NCBI RefSeq assembly: GCF_003097355.1
Contig: NZ_PYUI01000024.1
Coordinates: 17,029 to 81,028 of the forward strand
DNA from: Arthrobacter sp. H-02-3
GTDB lineage: Bacteria > Actinomycetota > Actinomycetes > Actinomycetales > Micrococcaceae
DNA: 64,000 nucleotides
Reading direction: 5' to 3'
Positions 1 through 8,722 of the stretch are shown here, one piece after another. The position numbers were made by a program, and so were the translations under genes. The notes under the pieces are model-generated. The model saw only the letters and a program-made list of their open reading frames with translations, was not told where the DNA came from and did not search any database. Position 1 is the first letter of the stretch. Every line of letters starts with the position of its first letter.

Positions 1-1
1 G

Positions 2-235
2 GATCCCCAGACGAAGAAGCTCACCGTCGCCTACGGGGCCGTAATCTATGACAGCACGGGCAAGACGTGGGTGTACACCAACCCCGAGCCCCGGGTCTAC
101 ATCCGCCAGCCCATCACGGTCGAGCGCATCAACGGCGACGTCGCCGTCCTGACGGAGGGGCCTCCGGCCGGCACCGTAGTGGTCACGACGGGGGCCGAGG
201 AACTCTTCGGCGCTGAATTCGACACGGCCCACTGA
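2..235 (+). CDS. C-terminal part of a protein upstream of an RND pump (partial)
   Basis: The reading frame is open from the window edge to a TGA at 233-235 and gives 77 residues. The fragment contains the phrase GKTWVYTNPEPRVYIRQPIT followed by VLTEGPPAGTVVVTTGAEEL and a short tail ending in DTAH. This pattern (a beta-rich domain reading 'property of the output, then a value and a gain') is what the C-terminal region of RND/HlyD-type periplasmic adaptor proteins looks like. It lies one base before the ATG of the RND permease, so the two are surely one operon. The N-terminus and any lipid or membrane anchor are outside the window, so the adaptor call is an inference from position and from this tail. 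Confidence 0.6.
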   Translation, partial: DPQTKKLTVAYGAVIYDSTGKTWVYTNPEPRVYIRQPITVERINGDVAVLTEGPPAGTVVVTTGAEELFGAEFDTAH

Positions 236-236
236 C

Positions 237-3200
237 ATGCGCTGGCTCATCGGGATCAGCCTCCGATTCAGGACGATCGTCGTCGCCCTCGCCTGCGCCG
301 TAATGCTGCTAGGTTCCCTGCAGTTGAGTGCCGCGTCCGTGGACGTCTTCCCCGAATTCGCCCCGCCCCGCGTGGAAATCCAGACCGCGTGCCTGGGGTT
401 GACCGCCCAGGAAGTCGAAGAGCTCGTCAGCGTGCCGATCGAGGCCGCCGTGAGCGGCATGCCGGGTCTGGACGAGCTGCGGTCAAAGTCCGTGCCGCAA
501 TTGTCGTCGATCGTGCTGGTTTTCCACCAGGGCACGGACCTGCTCAACGCCCGCCAGCTGGTGTCGGAACGGATGGCCTCGGTAACCGCGGCGCTGCCCA
601 CCTGGGCGGCCCCGCCGGTGATGCTGCAGCCGCTGTCCTCGACCAGCCGGGTCATGAAGATCGGGATGACATCCCAAGAGCACTCGCTCATCGAAATGTC
701 GATGCTGTCCTACTGGACGATCCGGGCCCGGCTGCTGCGGGTACCTGGTGTGGCCAACGTGGCCATCTGGGGTGAGCGGCTCCAGATGCTGCAGGTGCAG
801 GTTGAACCTGACAAGCTCAAGGCCCAGAACGTCTCCCTCAACCAGGTTATGGAAGTCACCGCCGGCGCCCTGGACGCCGGTCTGCTGAAATACTCGCCCG
901 GACGGTTCATCGGAACAGGCGGCTTCATCGACAGCCCCACCCAGAGGATGGGCATCCGTCACGTCCAGCCGATCCAGACCCCTGCAGACCTGGCCCAGGT
1001 GACCATTCGGGAAAAGGACGGGGTGGCACTGCATCTGGGCGATGTGGCCCAGGTCGTGGAGGACCATCAGCCGCTCATTGGTGACGCCGTGATCAACAAC
1101 GGCCACGGGCTCATGCTGATCGTCGAGAAGCTGCCCTGGGGCAACACCCTGGATGTGACCAAGGGCGTCGAGGAGGCCCTGCACGAACTGCAGCCGGGCC
1201 TGAGCGGCATCAACTTCGACACCACGATCTTCCGCCCCGCCAGCTTCGTTGAGGAGGCGATCTCCAACCTCAGTGTCGCGCTGCTGCTGGGCTGCCTGCT
1301 GGTCGTCATGATCCTCGTCGCGTTCCTCTTCCAATGGCGCACGGCATTGATCAGCCTCATCGCCATTCCGCTGTCCCTGCTCACAGCCGCACTGGTGCTG
1401 TATTTCACGTCCAGTTCGATCAACACGATGGTCCTGGCGGGGCTGGTGATCGCCGTCGGCGTCGTGGTCGATGACGCGATCATCGACGTCGAGAACATCA
1501 TGCGCCGGCTCCGGCAACACCGCGCCGCGGGTGCTAAGGGCTCCGGCGGTGACGAATCCGCGTCGTCGGTGGTCCTGCGGGCCTCGCTCGAGATGCGGAG
1601 CCCGATCGTGTACGCGACGCTGATCATCGTTGTCGCGGCCGTGCCGATCTTCTTCCTGGACGGGCTCACGGGCGTCTTCTTCCGCCCGCTCGCCGTCGCC
1701 TACACCCTGGCTGTCCTCGCCTCCATGCTCGTGGCGCTGACTGTCACACCGGCCCTGGCCCTGATCCTTCTGGGCAACGCCAAACTCGAAGAACGCGACC
1801 CTCCCCTGGTCCGTGTGCTCAAACGCGGCTACCACGCCGCCCTGTCCAAGACCATGAACAGGCCCCGGTACGGCTATGCGGGTTTTGGGGTGCTGGCGGT
1901 GGTGGGCCTGGTCATCGCTCCCCTGATGGGCTCGTCCCTGTTCCCCACTTTCAAGGAACGGGACTTCCTGATGCACTGGGTCTCGCAGCCGGGAACCTCT
2001 GCCGCGGAGGAATACCGGATCGCGCAGCGTGGCTGCGAGGAATTCCTCAAGGTCCCCGGTGTCCTGAACTGCGGGACGCACATTGGGCAGGCGTTCGCCG
2101 CGGACGAGATCGTCGGTGTCAATGCCGGCGAACACTGGATCAGCATCGACCGCCACGCCGATTACGACAAGACGGTCGCCGCCATCCAGGAAGTGGTCGA
2201 CGGCTACCCTGGACTGCACCGCGACGTCCAAACATATCTGAAGGAGCGCATCGAAGAGGTCATCACCGGCGCCAGCGAGCCCATCCTGGTCCGGGTGTAC
2301 GGGGACGATTTGAACGTGCTGCGGGAACAGGCGCAGCGGGTCAAGACAATTTTGGACGGGATTCCGGGCACCGAAGACGCGCATGTCTCCCTTGAAGTGG
2401 AGGTCCCCCAGATCGCCGTCACGGTTAACCTGGCCGCGGCGCAAAAGTACGGGCTCAAGCCCGGCGACGTCCGGCGCGCAGCGGCGACGCTCGTGGCGGG
2501 CGAAGAAGTCGGGGACGTCTTCCGCGACGGCCGGGCCTACGACGTCCAGGTCTGGAGCACCCCGGCAACCCGGTCCAGCGTCACCAGCATTGAAGACCTG
2601 CCCATCGACACGCCCAGCGGACAGCGGGTGCGCCTGGCCGACGTCGCGAGCGTGAGCCTGGTGCCGACGCCGAACCAGATCGACCGCACCAACGGATCCC
2701 GCCGCGTGGAAGTGGGATCCTTCCTGGCCAAGGGGGCAGACCTGGGAAAGGTGGTTGGGGCGCTGCAGTCGCGGCTGGAGAACCTGAACCTGCCGACCGG
2801 CTACAGCGTGCAGCTGCTCGGCGAGTACACCGAACGCGAAGCGGCAACCAACCGCCTGATGATTTTCTCCGCGGCGGCGCTTGCCGTGATCCTCCTGCTG
2901 CTGCAGGCGTCCTTCCGGAGCTGGCGGCTGGCATTCCTGTCGCTGCTGACGCTGCCGGTGGCCCTGGTGGGCGGCGTCATAGCCGCCTACATGACCGGCG
3001 GGGTCCTGTCCCTCGGGTCCCTCGTTGGCTTCCTCACGGTGATGGGGATCGCCGCCCGCAATGGCATCCTGCTGATCAACCACTGCCAGTATCTGGAGAT
3101 GCATGAGGGCGAGACCTTCGGCCGGCCTCTGGTGATGCGCGGGGCGGCGGAGCGGCTCTCGCCGATCCTCATGACCACCCTGGCCACCGGGCTGGCGCTG

Positions 3201-3392
3201 GTGCCGCTGGTTGTCATGGGCAACATCCCCGGCCATGAAATTGAACACCCCATGGCCGTCGTCATCCTGGGCGGCCTGGTCACCTCCACCCTGCTCAATC
3301 TGTTCATCGTTCCCTCGCTCTATCTCCGGTTCGCCAAATCCAAGAAGACACGTCAGAAGGAACGCGCGGCCGCCGGCCCGGCGACCGTTTGA
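237..3392 (+). CDS. RND-family efflux permease, CzcA/CusA (heavy-metal) type
   Basis: A 1051-residue inner-membrane proton-driven exporter with the duplicated RND architecture. One transmembrane helix is near residues 9-29, a large extracytoplasmic porter loop follows, then a block of helices from about 335 to 545. A second loop and a second helix block follow from about 865 to 1035. The TM4 proton-relay segment reads VGVVVDDAIIDVENIMRRL near residues 405-425, with the paired Asp typical of the CzcA/CusA branch. Length is normal for the family (about 1020-1070). The preceding partial gene is probably its adaptor; no outer-membrane factor is expected in an actinobacterium and none is seen. The substrate (metal or small molecule) cannot be read from the sequence. 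The gene has a long antisense open frame, which is a GC artefact. Confidence 0.9.
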   Translation: MRWLIGISLRFRTIVVALACAVMLLGSLQLSAASVDVFPEFAPPRVEIQTACLGLTAQEVEELVSVPIEAAVSGMPGLDELRSKSVPQLSSIVLVFHQGTDLLNARQLVSERMASVTAALPTWAAPPVMLQPLSSTSRVMKIGMTSQEHSLIEMSMLSYWTIRARLLRVPGVANVAIWGERLQMLQVQVEPDKLKAQNVSLNQVMEVTAGALDAGLLKYSPGRFIGTGGFIDSPTQRMGIRHVQPIQTPADLAQVTIREKDGVALHLGDVAQVVEDHQPLIGDAVINNGHGLMLIVEKLPWGNTLDVTKGVEEALHELQPGLSGINFDTTIFRPASFVEEAISNLSVALLLGCLLVVMILVAFLFQWRTALISLIAIPLSLLTAALVLYFTSSSINTMVLAGLVIAVGVVVDDAIIDVENIMRRLRQHRAAGAKGSGGDESASSVVLRASLEMRSPIVYATLIIVVAAVPIFFLDGLTGVFFRPLAVAYTLAVLASMLVALTVTPALALILLGNAKLEERDPPLVRVLKRGYHAALSKTMNRPRYGYAGFGVLAVVGLVIAPLMGSSLFPTFKERDFLMHWVSQPGTSAAEEYRIAQRGCEEFLKVPGVLNCGTHIGQAFAADEIVGVNAGEHWISIDRHADYDKTVAAIQEVVDGYPGLHRDVQTYLKERIEEVITGASEPILVRVYGDDLNVLREQAQRVKTILDGIPGTEDAHVSLEVEVPQIAVTVNLAAAQKYGLKPGDVRRAAATLVAGEEVGDVFRDGRAYDVQVWSTPATRSSVTSIEDLPIDTPSGQRVRLADVASVSLVPTPNQIDRTNGSRRVEVGSFLAKGADLGKVVGALQSRLENLNLPTGYSVQLLGEYTEREAATNRLMIFSAAALAVILLLLQASFRSWRLAFLSLLTLPVALVGGVIAAYMTGGVLSLGSLVGFLTVMGIAARNGILLINHCQYLEMHEGETFGRPLVMRGAAERLSPILMTTLATGLALVPLVVMGNIPGHEIEHPMAVVILGGLVTSTLLNLFIVPSLYLRFAKSKKTRQKERAAAGPATV

Positions 3393-3435
3393 CCCCGGCT
3401 ACGGGCCGGCCTGGAACCCCGCAAAGGAATGTCCG

Positions 3436-4329
3436 ATGTTGCACAAGAACATAGCCGTAGTCAGTTGCCTCGTGGCGTTACCGCTGTCACTCTTCACGGC
3501 TGGTGCAGCGGAGGCCGGCACCGGCCCCGCGCCGGCCCGCGCCTCGACCGCGACCGCGACAGACTGCGGCCCGGGTTCGCTGCCCGACTTCAACGCCGGA
3601 AGCTTCCCCCACGAGCCTACGGTGGACAACACCTGGCTTCCCATGAAGCCGGGAACCCGCTCCGAGTTCACCGGCACCGTCACGGACCTCACCACGAGTC
3701 CGCCGGAGGTCCACACGCACCGCGTGGTGTCGATCGTGACGGGACTGACAAAGGAGATCGACGGAGTCCGCACGGTGGTCCTGTGGGACCGCGATTACTC
3801 GGACGGAGTCCTTGGGGAATCCGAACTGGCCTTCTTCGCTCAGACCGAAAAGGGAGCCGTCTGGCTCCTGGGTGAGTACCCGGAGGAGTTCGACGCCGGA
3901 AAGTTTACCGGCGCTCCGAACACGTTCATCTCGGGAGTCGACAAGGCACGGGCAGGCATCGCCATGTTGGCGCACCCCGCAAAAGGATTTGGACCCTATA
4001 CGCAGGCGTCAGCGCCCTCGATTGGTTTCCTGGACTGCGCCCAGGTGGTCAGCCGGAAAGCCAATATCCTGAAGATCGACGAATTCAACCCGCTGGACGG
4101 GGCATCTGTCGGCCACCAGCAAAAGTACTACCGCGCCGGCGTGGGGAGCTTCAAAGTCACGGCGTCCAGCGGGGACAGCCAGGAGTTCCTCAACCTCGTC
4201 TCGACCACGATGCTTGATGCGGCCGCCCTGGCCGCCGTCAACAAGCGTGCGCTGGCCCAGGATCGCCACGGCTATACGGTCAGTCCTGACGTCTACGGCA
4301 CCACCGAAAGGGCCTGTGCCGGTTCCTAA
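3436..4329 (+). CDS. Secreted protein of unknown function
   Basis: 297 residues from an ATG preceded by AAAGGA at 3422-3427. The open frame extends further upstream into the pump gene, but this start gives a clean Sec signal peptide (MLHKNIAVVSCLVALPLSLF, cleavage probably after AEA near residue 27). The mature part has two or three cysteines (TDCGPGSLPDF, FLDCAQVV, ERACAGS) and phrases such as TWLPMKPGTRSEFTG and VLWDRDYSDG that recur in an uncharacterised actinobacterial secreted family. I recognise no catalytic motif. It follows the RND pump by 43 bases and may share its transcript. It converges tail to tail with the serine hydrolase downstream. Confidence 0.8.
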   Translation: MLHKNIAVVSCLVALPLSLFTAGAAEAGTGPAPARASTATATDCGPGSLPDFNAGSFPHEPTVDNTWLPMKPGTRSEFTGTVTDLTTSPPEVHTHRVVSIVTGLTKEIDGVRTVVLWDRDYSDGVLGESELAFFAQTEKGAVWLLGEYPEEFDAGKFTGAPNTFISGVDKARAGIAMLAHPAKGFGPYTQASAPSIGFLDCAQVVSRKANILKIDEFNPLDGASVGHQQKYYRAGVGSFKVTASSGDSQEFLNLVSTTMLDAAALAAVNKRALAQDRHGYTVSPDVYGTTERACAGS

Positions 4330-4342
4330 CAGCCGTCATTGC

Positions 4343-5503
4343 TCAGAACAACGCGGCGGTCACCGTCCGGGTGAGCTGCTGAATGATCGCCGTACGGGGG
4401 CCCATGTCCGAGTAGTCGCGGCCGCGCGTGTACACGACGAACACGAAGGCGCGGCCGTCCTTGTTGAGGACACTGGCATCATGCAGGTTTCCGAACAGCA
4501 GCCCGTACTTGTGGTGAACCCCTATGCCGGGCGGAACCGCGGGCGGGATCAGGGTCTCGTAGTTGGTGTTCTGCATGTAGGACAACAACTGGGCCGTGTT
4601 GCGCGCATTGAGCAGCTGCCCCGTGTAGAGCAGGTAGAGGGTCCGCGCCATCTCCTCCGGGGTCAGCAGGTTCACCGTGAAGTCGTAGCCGATCCCGATT
4701 GACGCGGCGTAAGCCGTCATCCGCTGCTGACCGACAGCCCGAAGTATCAGGAGCCATGAATCGTTATTGCTCTGCTGAACCATCTGGCGGATCTGGGCCC
4801 CGGCCGTCGAGGCGCCCAACGGGGCACTCAGCGAGGCGCGGCCGGTCTCGACGAGGTGGTAATAGGCCGACGCGGCAAGGATCTTGGCTGTACTGGCGGC
4901 CACAAAATTGCCCTCGACCCCGTAGCCGTGGACCACGCCGTCCGAGACATCGATCAACGACACCCCCAGTGCATACGCGCTGTTGGCCGCGATGATCGCG
5001 TTGATCCGGCTGCCCAGTTCGGGAGTGATCGTCGGGACCGTGACGGCAGCGACGGGCTCGCCGGCGATTTCCGGAGGCGTCGTGACGGAGGGAGCGGCAG
5101 TACCGGAGGCCGCGGGCGGCGTGACAGTGGGGGCGGCAGTCGCGGACGAGGCGGGGATGGTCGGAGCAGTGGTTTCCGGCCCGGTAGTTTCCGGCACGGT
5201 AGCTTCCGGCGCGGCCGCTTGGCTGGCGTCAGTGACTGCCGGCGATGCCTGCGCCGTGAGCGGGGCCGTGACGGCGCTACCGGAAGCCGCAGCGGCCGCG
5301 GGCTCATCCGGGATCCCCGGCAGCCCCGCCTGGCCGCTCGCGTAGACGCTGCCGGTCATCGCCAGGGCGACTGCGACGGCGGCCGCCGTCAGGTACTGCG
5401 GCCGGATCCTTCCCACCCGCCAGGCGAGGGGCCAGGGCCCGGGCTTCGACCCGTCGGCGGCCCGGTGCCCGCCGGACCCGTAATGGCGCGCCGGCTCAGT
5501 CAT
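4343..5503 (-). CDS. Membrane-anchored serine hydrolase, class A beta-lactamase fold
   Basis: 386 residues starting at an ATG with GGGGAA just upstream. The open frame reaches 5977, but that part overlaps hipA. A basic N-terminus is followed by one hydrophobic helix (about residues 35-55), then roughly 120 residues of Ala/Pro/Thr/Glu-rich low-complexity linker. The C-terminal domain has the penicillin-recognising signature: STAK (nucleophile Ser and general-base Lys, SxxK), SNN (SxN) and HKYG in place of KTG. These point to a beta-lactamase-type or DD-peptidase-type enzyme outside the membrane. The KYG variant of the third box is also seen in non-lactamase members, so cell-wall or esterase activity is as likely as drug hydrolysis. 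No partner gene is adjacent. Confidence 0.82.
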   Translation of the reverse strand: MTEPARHYGSGGHRAADGSKPGPWPLAWRVGRIRPQYLTAAAVAVALAMTGSVYASGQAGLPGIPDEPAAAAASGSAVTAPLTAQASPAVTDASQAAAPEATVPETTGPETTAPTIPASSATAAPTVTPPAASGTAAPSVTTPPEIAGEPVAAVTVPTITPELGSRINAIIAANSAYALGVSLIDVSDGVVHGYGVEGNFVAASTAKILAASAYYHLVETGRASLSAPLGASTAGAQIRQMVQQSNNDSWLLILRAVGQQRMTAYAASIGIGYDFTVNLLTPEEMARTLYLLYTGQLLNARNTAQLLSYMQNTNYETLIPPAVPPGIGVHHKYGLLFGNLHDASVLNKDGRAFVFVVYTRGRDYSDMGPRTAIIQQLTRTVTAALF

Positions 5504-5651
5504 GCGGAATTCCCCGGGGCATCTGTTCGAAAACGTTCGCAGGCATGTTTCTCCCTCGGACGGCGACTGGCCGCTGTGGGGCACTAAAGTCCCTGAATTC
5601 TGCACCCTCCCCTGACCCCGCGCAAGGGCCTGGCCGTGGGAAAAGCTGCGA

Positions 5652-6857
5652 TCAGCCGGTGAGCTCCCGCCGTCGAAATCCCAGTTCCCGCTGCGCACCG
5701 CGCAGCGGCGACCCGGTGAACGGCAGGTCCTCCAGCCTGACGGTGCCTGCGGCGGCGAGCGCGGTCCTGTTGGCCGAGGCCGCCGCTCTCGGCGGAAGGC
5801 CCAGCGTGGCGGCGAACTCTGCCCAGTGCCTCGCCTTGAGGTTCCTGGTCTTCCCCGAGACGGGCAGCGCGAGGGTTTCGTCGCCGTAGAGGAGGGTGCA
5901 CGGGACGTCGAAGACCGGGGCGATGGTGCGTCCCGGTCCGTCCCCGAGGACGGCCAGGTTCTTGGCATGGAGGTCACCGTTGCCGGTCAGCCAGGCAAAG
6001 ACAAACTGCAGGTAGAGGTTGCGGCTCGCGACCACCGGTGCCTTGCAGATCCCGGCCAGGGCCGCTGCCACCTGCTCCGAGCTGACGCCGTACTTCGCCG
6101 CCGGGGGCAGTCCCAGCACCTGGGTGCCGTCCTCCAGGGGAAGCCGGATCCAGTCGCCGGCCGGATTCCTGACGCGGTCGAACCGTTCCACCAGCAGACC
6201 GGGGAGGCCGTTCCGGTCCGCGATGACCCGGCTCTTGGCCACAGGGATCTTCAGCGACTTCGCGGCGCGCAAATGAGCGGCCTCGTTGACCACCAGATGC
6301 GGATGTTCCGGCGGGTCCAGTTTGAGCACGTAGCGGTGCCCGCGCAGGGCGAGCGGCGTCGTCAGCATCGAGGCGCTGGTCTTCCGCTGGACCCCCGGCA
6401 GGCCGTGCAGGTCCACCGTGTTGGCCAGCACGGAAAAGTCGAGTTCCTCCGGCCGGGACGTGTCGGCCAGGCTGGGCGGTTCCGCCGGAGGGGCACCCGC
6501 GGGGACCACCTGAACATCCCCCGGCACGTCCGCCCCCACGGCAAGCAGGAGGGTGAGTTCGTCGTCGAAGCTGGTCTTGGTCGCGTTCTTCAAGACCGTG
6601 AGCCGGTGCCCCTCCGGCAGGAGTCCGGCGAAAAACGCCGGCAACGCCCCGGCAGTGCTCTCCACCGCTGCCGCGGACAGCGGGAGGGAGACAGCCACGG
6701 GAGGCAGGCCGGACGTGAGATAGTCCGGGAGATAGTCGAACCTCACCGCGCCGGAATCGGTCCGGCTCAGGTGTCCGGCCAAAATGCCGCTCTTATATAC
6801 GTCCGCGGACCGGACGAACTTCAGGTCCTGCAGGTCCCCCGGCGCCAGGACCCCCAT
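5652..6857 (-). CDS. hipA: HipA-type serine/threonine kinase toxin
   Basis: 401 residues. HipA kinases phosphorylate a translation factor (glutamyl-tRNA synthetase in the E. coli case) and cause growth arrest. The N-terminal HipA-couple subdomain covers about residues 1-110 (GHLSRTDSGAVRFDYLPDYL, LPAFFAGLLPEG). The kinase core follows, with KLDPPE and NEAAHLRAAKSL for nucleotide and subdomain contacts. The catalytic loop GNGDLHAKN lies near residue 295, and PVFDVPCTLLYGDETLAL replaces the DFG region. All key residues look intact. The start is either ATG 6857 (TGATG, one-base overlap with hipB) or GTG 6860 (four-base overlap), so the two genes are translationally coupled. The real target in this host is unknown. 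Confidence 0.88.
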   Translation of the reverse strand: MGVLAPGDLQDLKFVRSADVYKSGILAGHLSRTDSGAVRFDYLPDYLTSGLPPVAVSLPLSAAAVESTAGALPAFFAGLLPEGHRLTVLKNATKTSFDDELTLLLAVGADVPGDVQVVPAGAPPAEPPSLADTSRPEELDFSVLANTVDLHGLPGVQRKTSASMLTTPLALRGHRYVLKLDPPEHPHLVVNEAAHLRAAKSLKIPVAKSRVIADRNGLPGLLVERFDRVRNPAGDWIRLPLEDGTQVLGLPPAAKYGVSSEQVAAALAGICKAPVVASRNLYLQFVFAWLTGNGDLHAKNLAVLGDGPGRTIAPVFDVPCTLLYGDETLALPVSGKTRNLKARHWAEFAATLGLPPRAAASANRTALAAAGTVRLEDLPFTGSPLRGAQRELGFRRRELTG

Positions 6858-7054
6858 CACTGCACCGTCAGATGCAGGCCCAGGACATTGCTGACGGCGA
6901 TGACGGCCTGCAGCGACGGGTTGCCGCTTCCCGTCTCGATGGCCCGGACGGTGCGCACCGAAGTTCCCGCCAGGTGGGCCAGGTCCTCCTGCGTGATTCC
7001 AGCGTCCTTGCGGGCGCTCCGGATGCCCGCAGCCACTGACAAAACATCACTCAT
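6857..7054 (-). CDS. hipB: HipB-type antitoxin, XRE-family DNA-binding protein
   Basis: 65 residues, almost entirely one helix-turn-helix domain: IRSARKDAGITQEDLAHLAG, then TSVRTVRAIETGSGNPSL. In hipBA systems the antitoxin neutralises the kinase and represses the operon by binding palindromic operators. The start ATG at 7054 is chosen over the longer upstream frame (to 7426) because that frame runs antisense to the next gene. The set of operator-like palindromes lies 50-185 bases upstream, which fits autorepression. The 3' end overlaps hipA, and the pair is a standard type II toxin-antitoxin module. Confidence 0.88.
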   Translation of the reverse strand: MSDVLSVAAGIRSARKDAGITQEDLAHLAGTSVRTVRAIETGSGNPSLQAVIAVSNVLGLHLTVQ

Positions 7055-7104
7055 AGCCGCGCCTGCCTCCCGTATTCCCCGCACGTATTTCCCGCACCTG
7101 AAGA

Positions 7105-7238
7105 GGCAGGATGCTGCCGCTTGGGCGAGTCGTGGCTCCCATCCTGCCTCAGCGGCTGCAATTCGGCAAGATCCTGCCGGATCGGCGGTGGGGCGGGGGC
7201 TGGACATGACCGAAACCCCCAACCGGCAGGATTCTGCC
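7105..7238. promoter_or_regulatory. Array of palindromic operator-like sites upstream of hipBA
   Basis: Three 14-bp sites of the form GGCARGATNCTGCC are visible at 7105-7118 (GGCAGGATGCTGCC), 7165-7178 (GGCAAGATCCTGCC) and 7225-7238 (GGCAGGATTCTGCC). Two are perfect 5-bp inverted repeats and one has a single mismatch. Their starts are exactly 60 bases apart. A half-site (CATCCTGCC) ends at 7148, and the 14-bp window it occupies, 7135-7148, sits midway, giving a 30-base rhythm. HipB proteins bind inverted repeats of this kind, so these are the likely hipBA operators. The last site is only 34 bases before the divergent reductase ATG and could repress that gene as well. Confidence 0.7.
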
Positions 7239-7271
7239 GGGGTACGCTGGAAAAAACGCAAGGAGCGCCCG

Positions 7272-7829
7272 ATGCGGAAAATCGTTATGGCCATGCAGGT
7301 GTCCTTGGACGGGTTCTTTGAGGGCCCGGACCGGGACCTGAACTGGCACATGGTCGACGACGAACTGCACCGCCACTTCAACGAGCAGCTCGCCGCCATG
7401 GGCGCCTTCCTGGACGGCCGCGTCACCTACGAGCTGATGGCGGAGTTCTGGCCGACGGCGGACGCCGACCCTGATGTCAGCGCCCCGATGGCCGAGTTCG
7501 CCCACATCTGGCGGGAGATGCCCAAGATCGTGTATTCCCGGACGCTGACGACAGCCGGCTGGAACACCACTGTGGTGCCGGAGGTCGTGGCCGAAGAAGT
7601 CCTGGCGCTGAAGTCGCAGCCGGGCGGCGACCTGGCCCTTGGCGGAGCGAATCTCGCGGACACTTTCCGGCGGCTCGGACTGATCGACGAATACTGGCTG
7701 TACGTCCATCCGGTTCTCGTAGGACGGGGTAGTCCCCTGTTCAAGCCTGGGGACAAAACGGTCCGGCTCCGGCTATTGGAGACCCGGACCTTCGGCAACG
7801 GAGTGACCCTGCTGCGCTACGCCGCGTAA
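7272..7829 (+). CDS. RibD C-terminal/dihydrofolate reductase-like protein
   Basis: 185 residues from an ATG with AAGGAG 7 bases upstream. The open frame extends far upstream, but only through hipA/hipB antisense sequence. The protein matches the DHFR-fold RibD C-terminal superfamily: MRKIVMAMQVSLDGFFEGPD at the start (the 'SLDGF' strand), GRVTYELMAEFW for the NADPH-binding turn, GGANLADTFRRLGLIDEYWL and HPVLVGRGSPLF for the C-terminal part. These stand-alone members are NADPH-dependent reductases of unknown substrate and are not folate enzymes as a rule. It is divergent from hipBA and shares the operator-bearing intergenic region, which raises the possibility of joint control. Confidence 0.85.
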   Translation: MRKIVMAMQVSLDGFFEGPDRDLNWHMVDDELHRHFNEQLAAMGAFLDGRVTYELMAEFWPTADADPDVSAPMAEFAHIWREMPKIVYSRTLTTAGWNTTVVPEVVAEEVLALKSQPGGDLALGGANLADTFRRLGLIDEYWLYVHPVLVGRGSPLFKPGDKTVRLRLLETRTFGNGVTLLRYAA

Positions 7830-7857
7830 TCAGCCCTGCGGAACGTCCGGGCGGCAC

Positions 7858-7875
7858 TTCTTAAGCGTTTCTTAA
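7858..7875 (+). promoter_or_regulatory. 11-bp direct repeat, probable OmpR/PhoB-type regulator site
   Basis: TTCTTAA occurs at 7858-7864 and again at 7869-7875, exactly 11 bases apart. OmpR-family regulators bind tandem half-sites with about this spacing. The repeat is 65 bases before the ATG of the PAP2 gene, the first gene of the operon that ends with an OmpR-family regulator and kinase, so autoregulation is the simplest reading. I see no clean -10/-35 pair beside it. Confidence 0.5.
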
Positions 7876-7939
7876 TTGCCTCGCGGAAGAGTGGAAACCG
7901 GCGCCAACCTGGCGCCCTTGTCCCGAGTCGGAGGATCCC

Positions 7940-8710
7940 ATGACTGGACCCGCCCCTGTTGAACGCGATACAGCACTAGGTCGTACCGCCGCGCGGCCGC
8001 AGCTGCTGGCCCTCCCCCAGGTCCGCCACTGGTTGCTGCTGGGCCTCCTCCTCTCCGCCGCCGTCCTGGCTCTCGGCCTGGCGGCGCAGCTGACGCCGGG
8101 CTTCAGCGCCACCGAGCTCGGCGTCGATCAGGACCTCAGCCAGCATCACGCCGCGGCCCTGACCGCCGTCGCGATGATACTGAACGTCGTGTTTGGCCCG
8201 GTGGCCGGCGTCGCGCTGATCGCTGCCGTCGCCCTCTGCATCTGGCTGTTCCGCGGCGGACTGGTCAAGGCGATAGCATTCGGCCTGGTGGCAGTGTCCG
8301 GCTGGGTGGCCAGCGAATTCTTCAAGATCCTCGTGGCCCGCCAGCGGCCGAACCCCGCGCTGCTGTTCGATCCTTTGGCACCGGAAACCGGCTCCAACAG
8401 CTTCCCGAGCGGCCACGTGTCCTTTGCCGTCGCCCTCGGTTTCGCGCTGTATTTCCTGGCCCGCGGGACCCGCTGGGCCAAGGTAACGGCCTTCGCGGCC
8501 GCGGCGATGGCGCTCATCGTGGCGTGGTCCAGGCTGTACATCGGCGTCCACTACCCCTCCGACGTCACGGCATCATTCCTGGCTGCGAGCGCAGCCGTGG
8601 TGATGCTCACCGGGCTCTGGAACGTTGCCGCGCCGAAGATCGCGGACCGGCTACCTGCCCGTGCCATCGCCCGCCCGCTGGCCTCTGAGCCGGCATCTGA
8701 GAGGAAGTAA
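7940..8710 (+). CDS. PAP2-family membrane phosphatase
   Basis: 256 residues with six predicted membrane helices. The three phosphatase motifs are intact: KILVARQRP (residues about 131-139), SFPSGH (about 154-159) and SRLYIGVHYPSD (about 196-207), which supply the Lys/Arg/His ligands and catalytic His. PAP2 membrane enzymes remove phosphate from undecaprenyl diphosphate or phosphatidate. Its placement directly before a DedA protein makes recycling of the undecaprenyl lipid carrier the more attractive role. ATG 7940 is preceded by GGAGG. The gene ends 12 bases before the DedA start. Confidence 0.88.
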   Translation: MTGPAPVERDTALGRTAARPQLLALPQVRHWLLLGLLLSAAVLALGLAAQLTPGFSATELGVDQDLSQHHAAALTAVAMILNVVFGPVAGVALIAAVALCIWLFRGGLVKAIAFGLVAVSGWVASEFFKILVARQRPNPALLFDPLAPETGSNSFPSGHVSFAVALGFALYFLARGTRWAKVTAFAAAAMALIVAWSRLYIGVHYPSDVTASFLAASAAVVMLTGLWNVAAPKIADRLPARAIARPLASEPASERK

Positions 8711-8722
8711 CCCCTGCACACC

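Noticed and set aside
483..3248. A 921-codon open frame on the minus strand across the RND pump gene
   Set aside because: It mirrors the coding frame of an obvious RND gene. Its composition is His/Arg/Gln-rich with no domain, which is typical of antisense frames in high-GC genes.
5826..7271. A long plus-strand extension before the RibD-like gene
   Set aside because: It runs antisense to hipA and hipB, both with clear motifs. The real start at 7272 has a good ribosome site.
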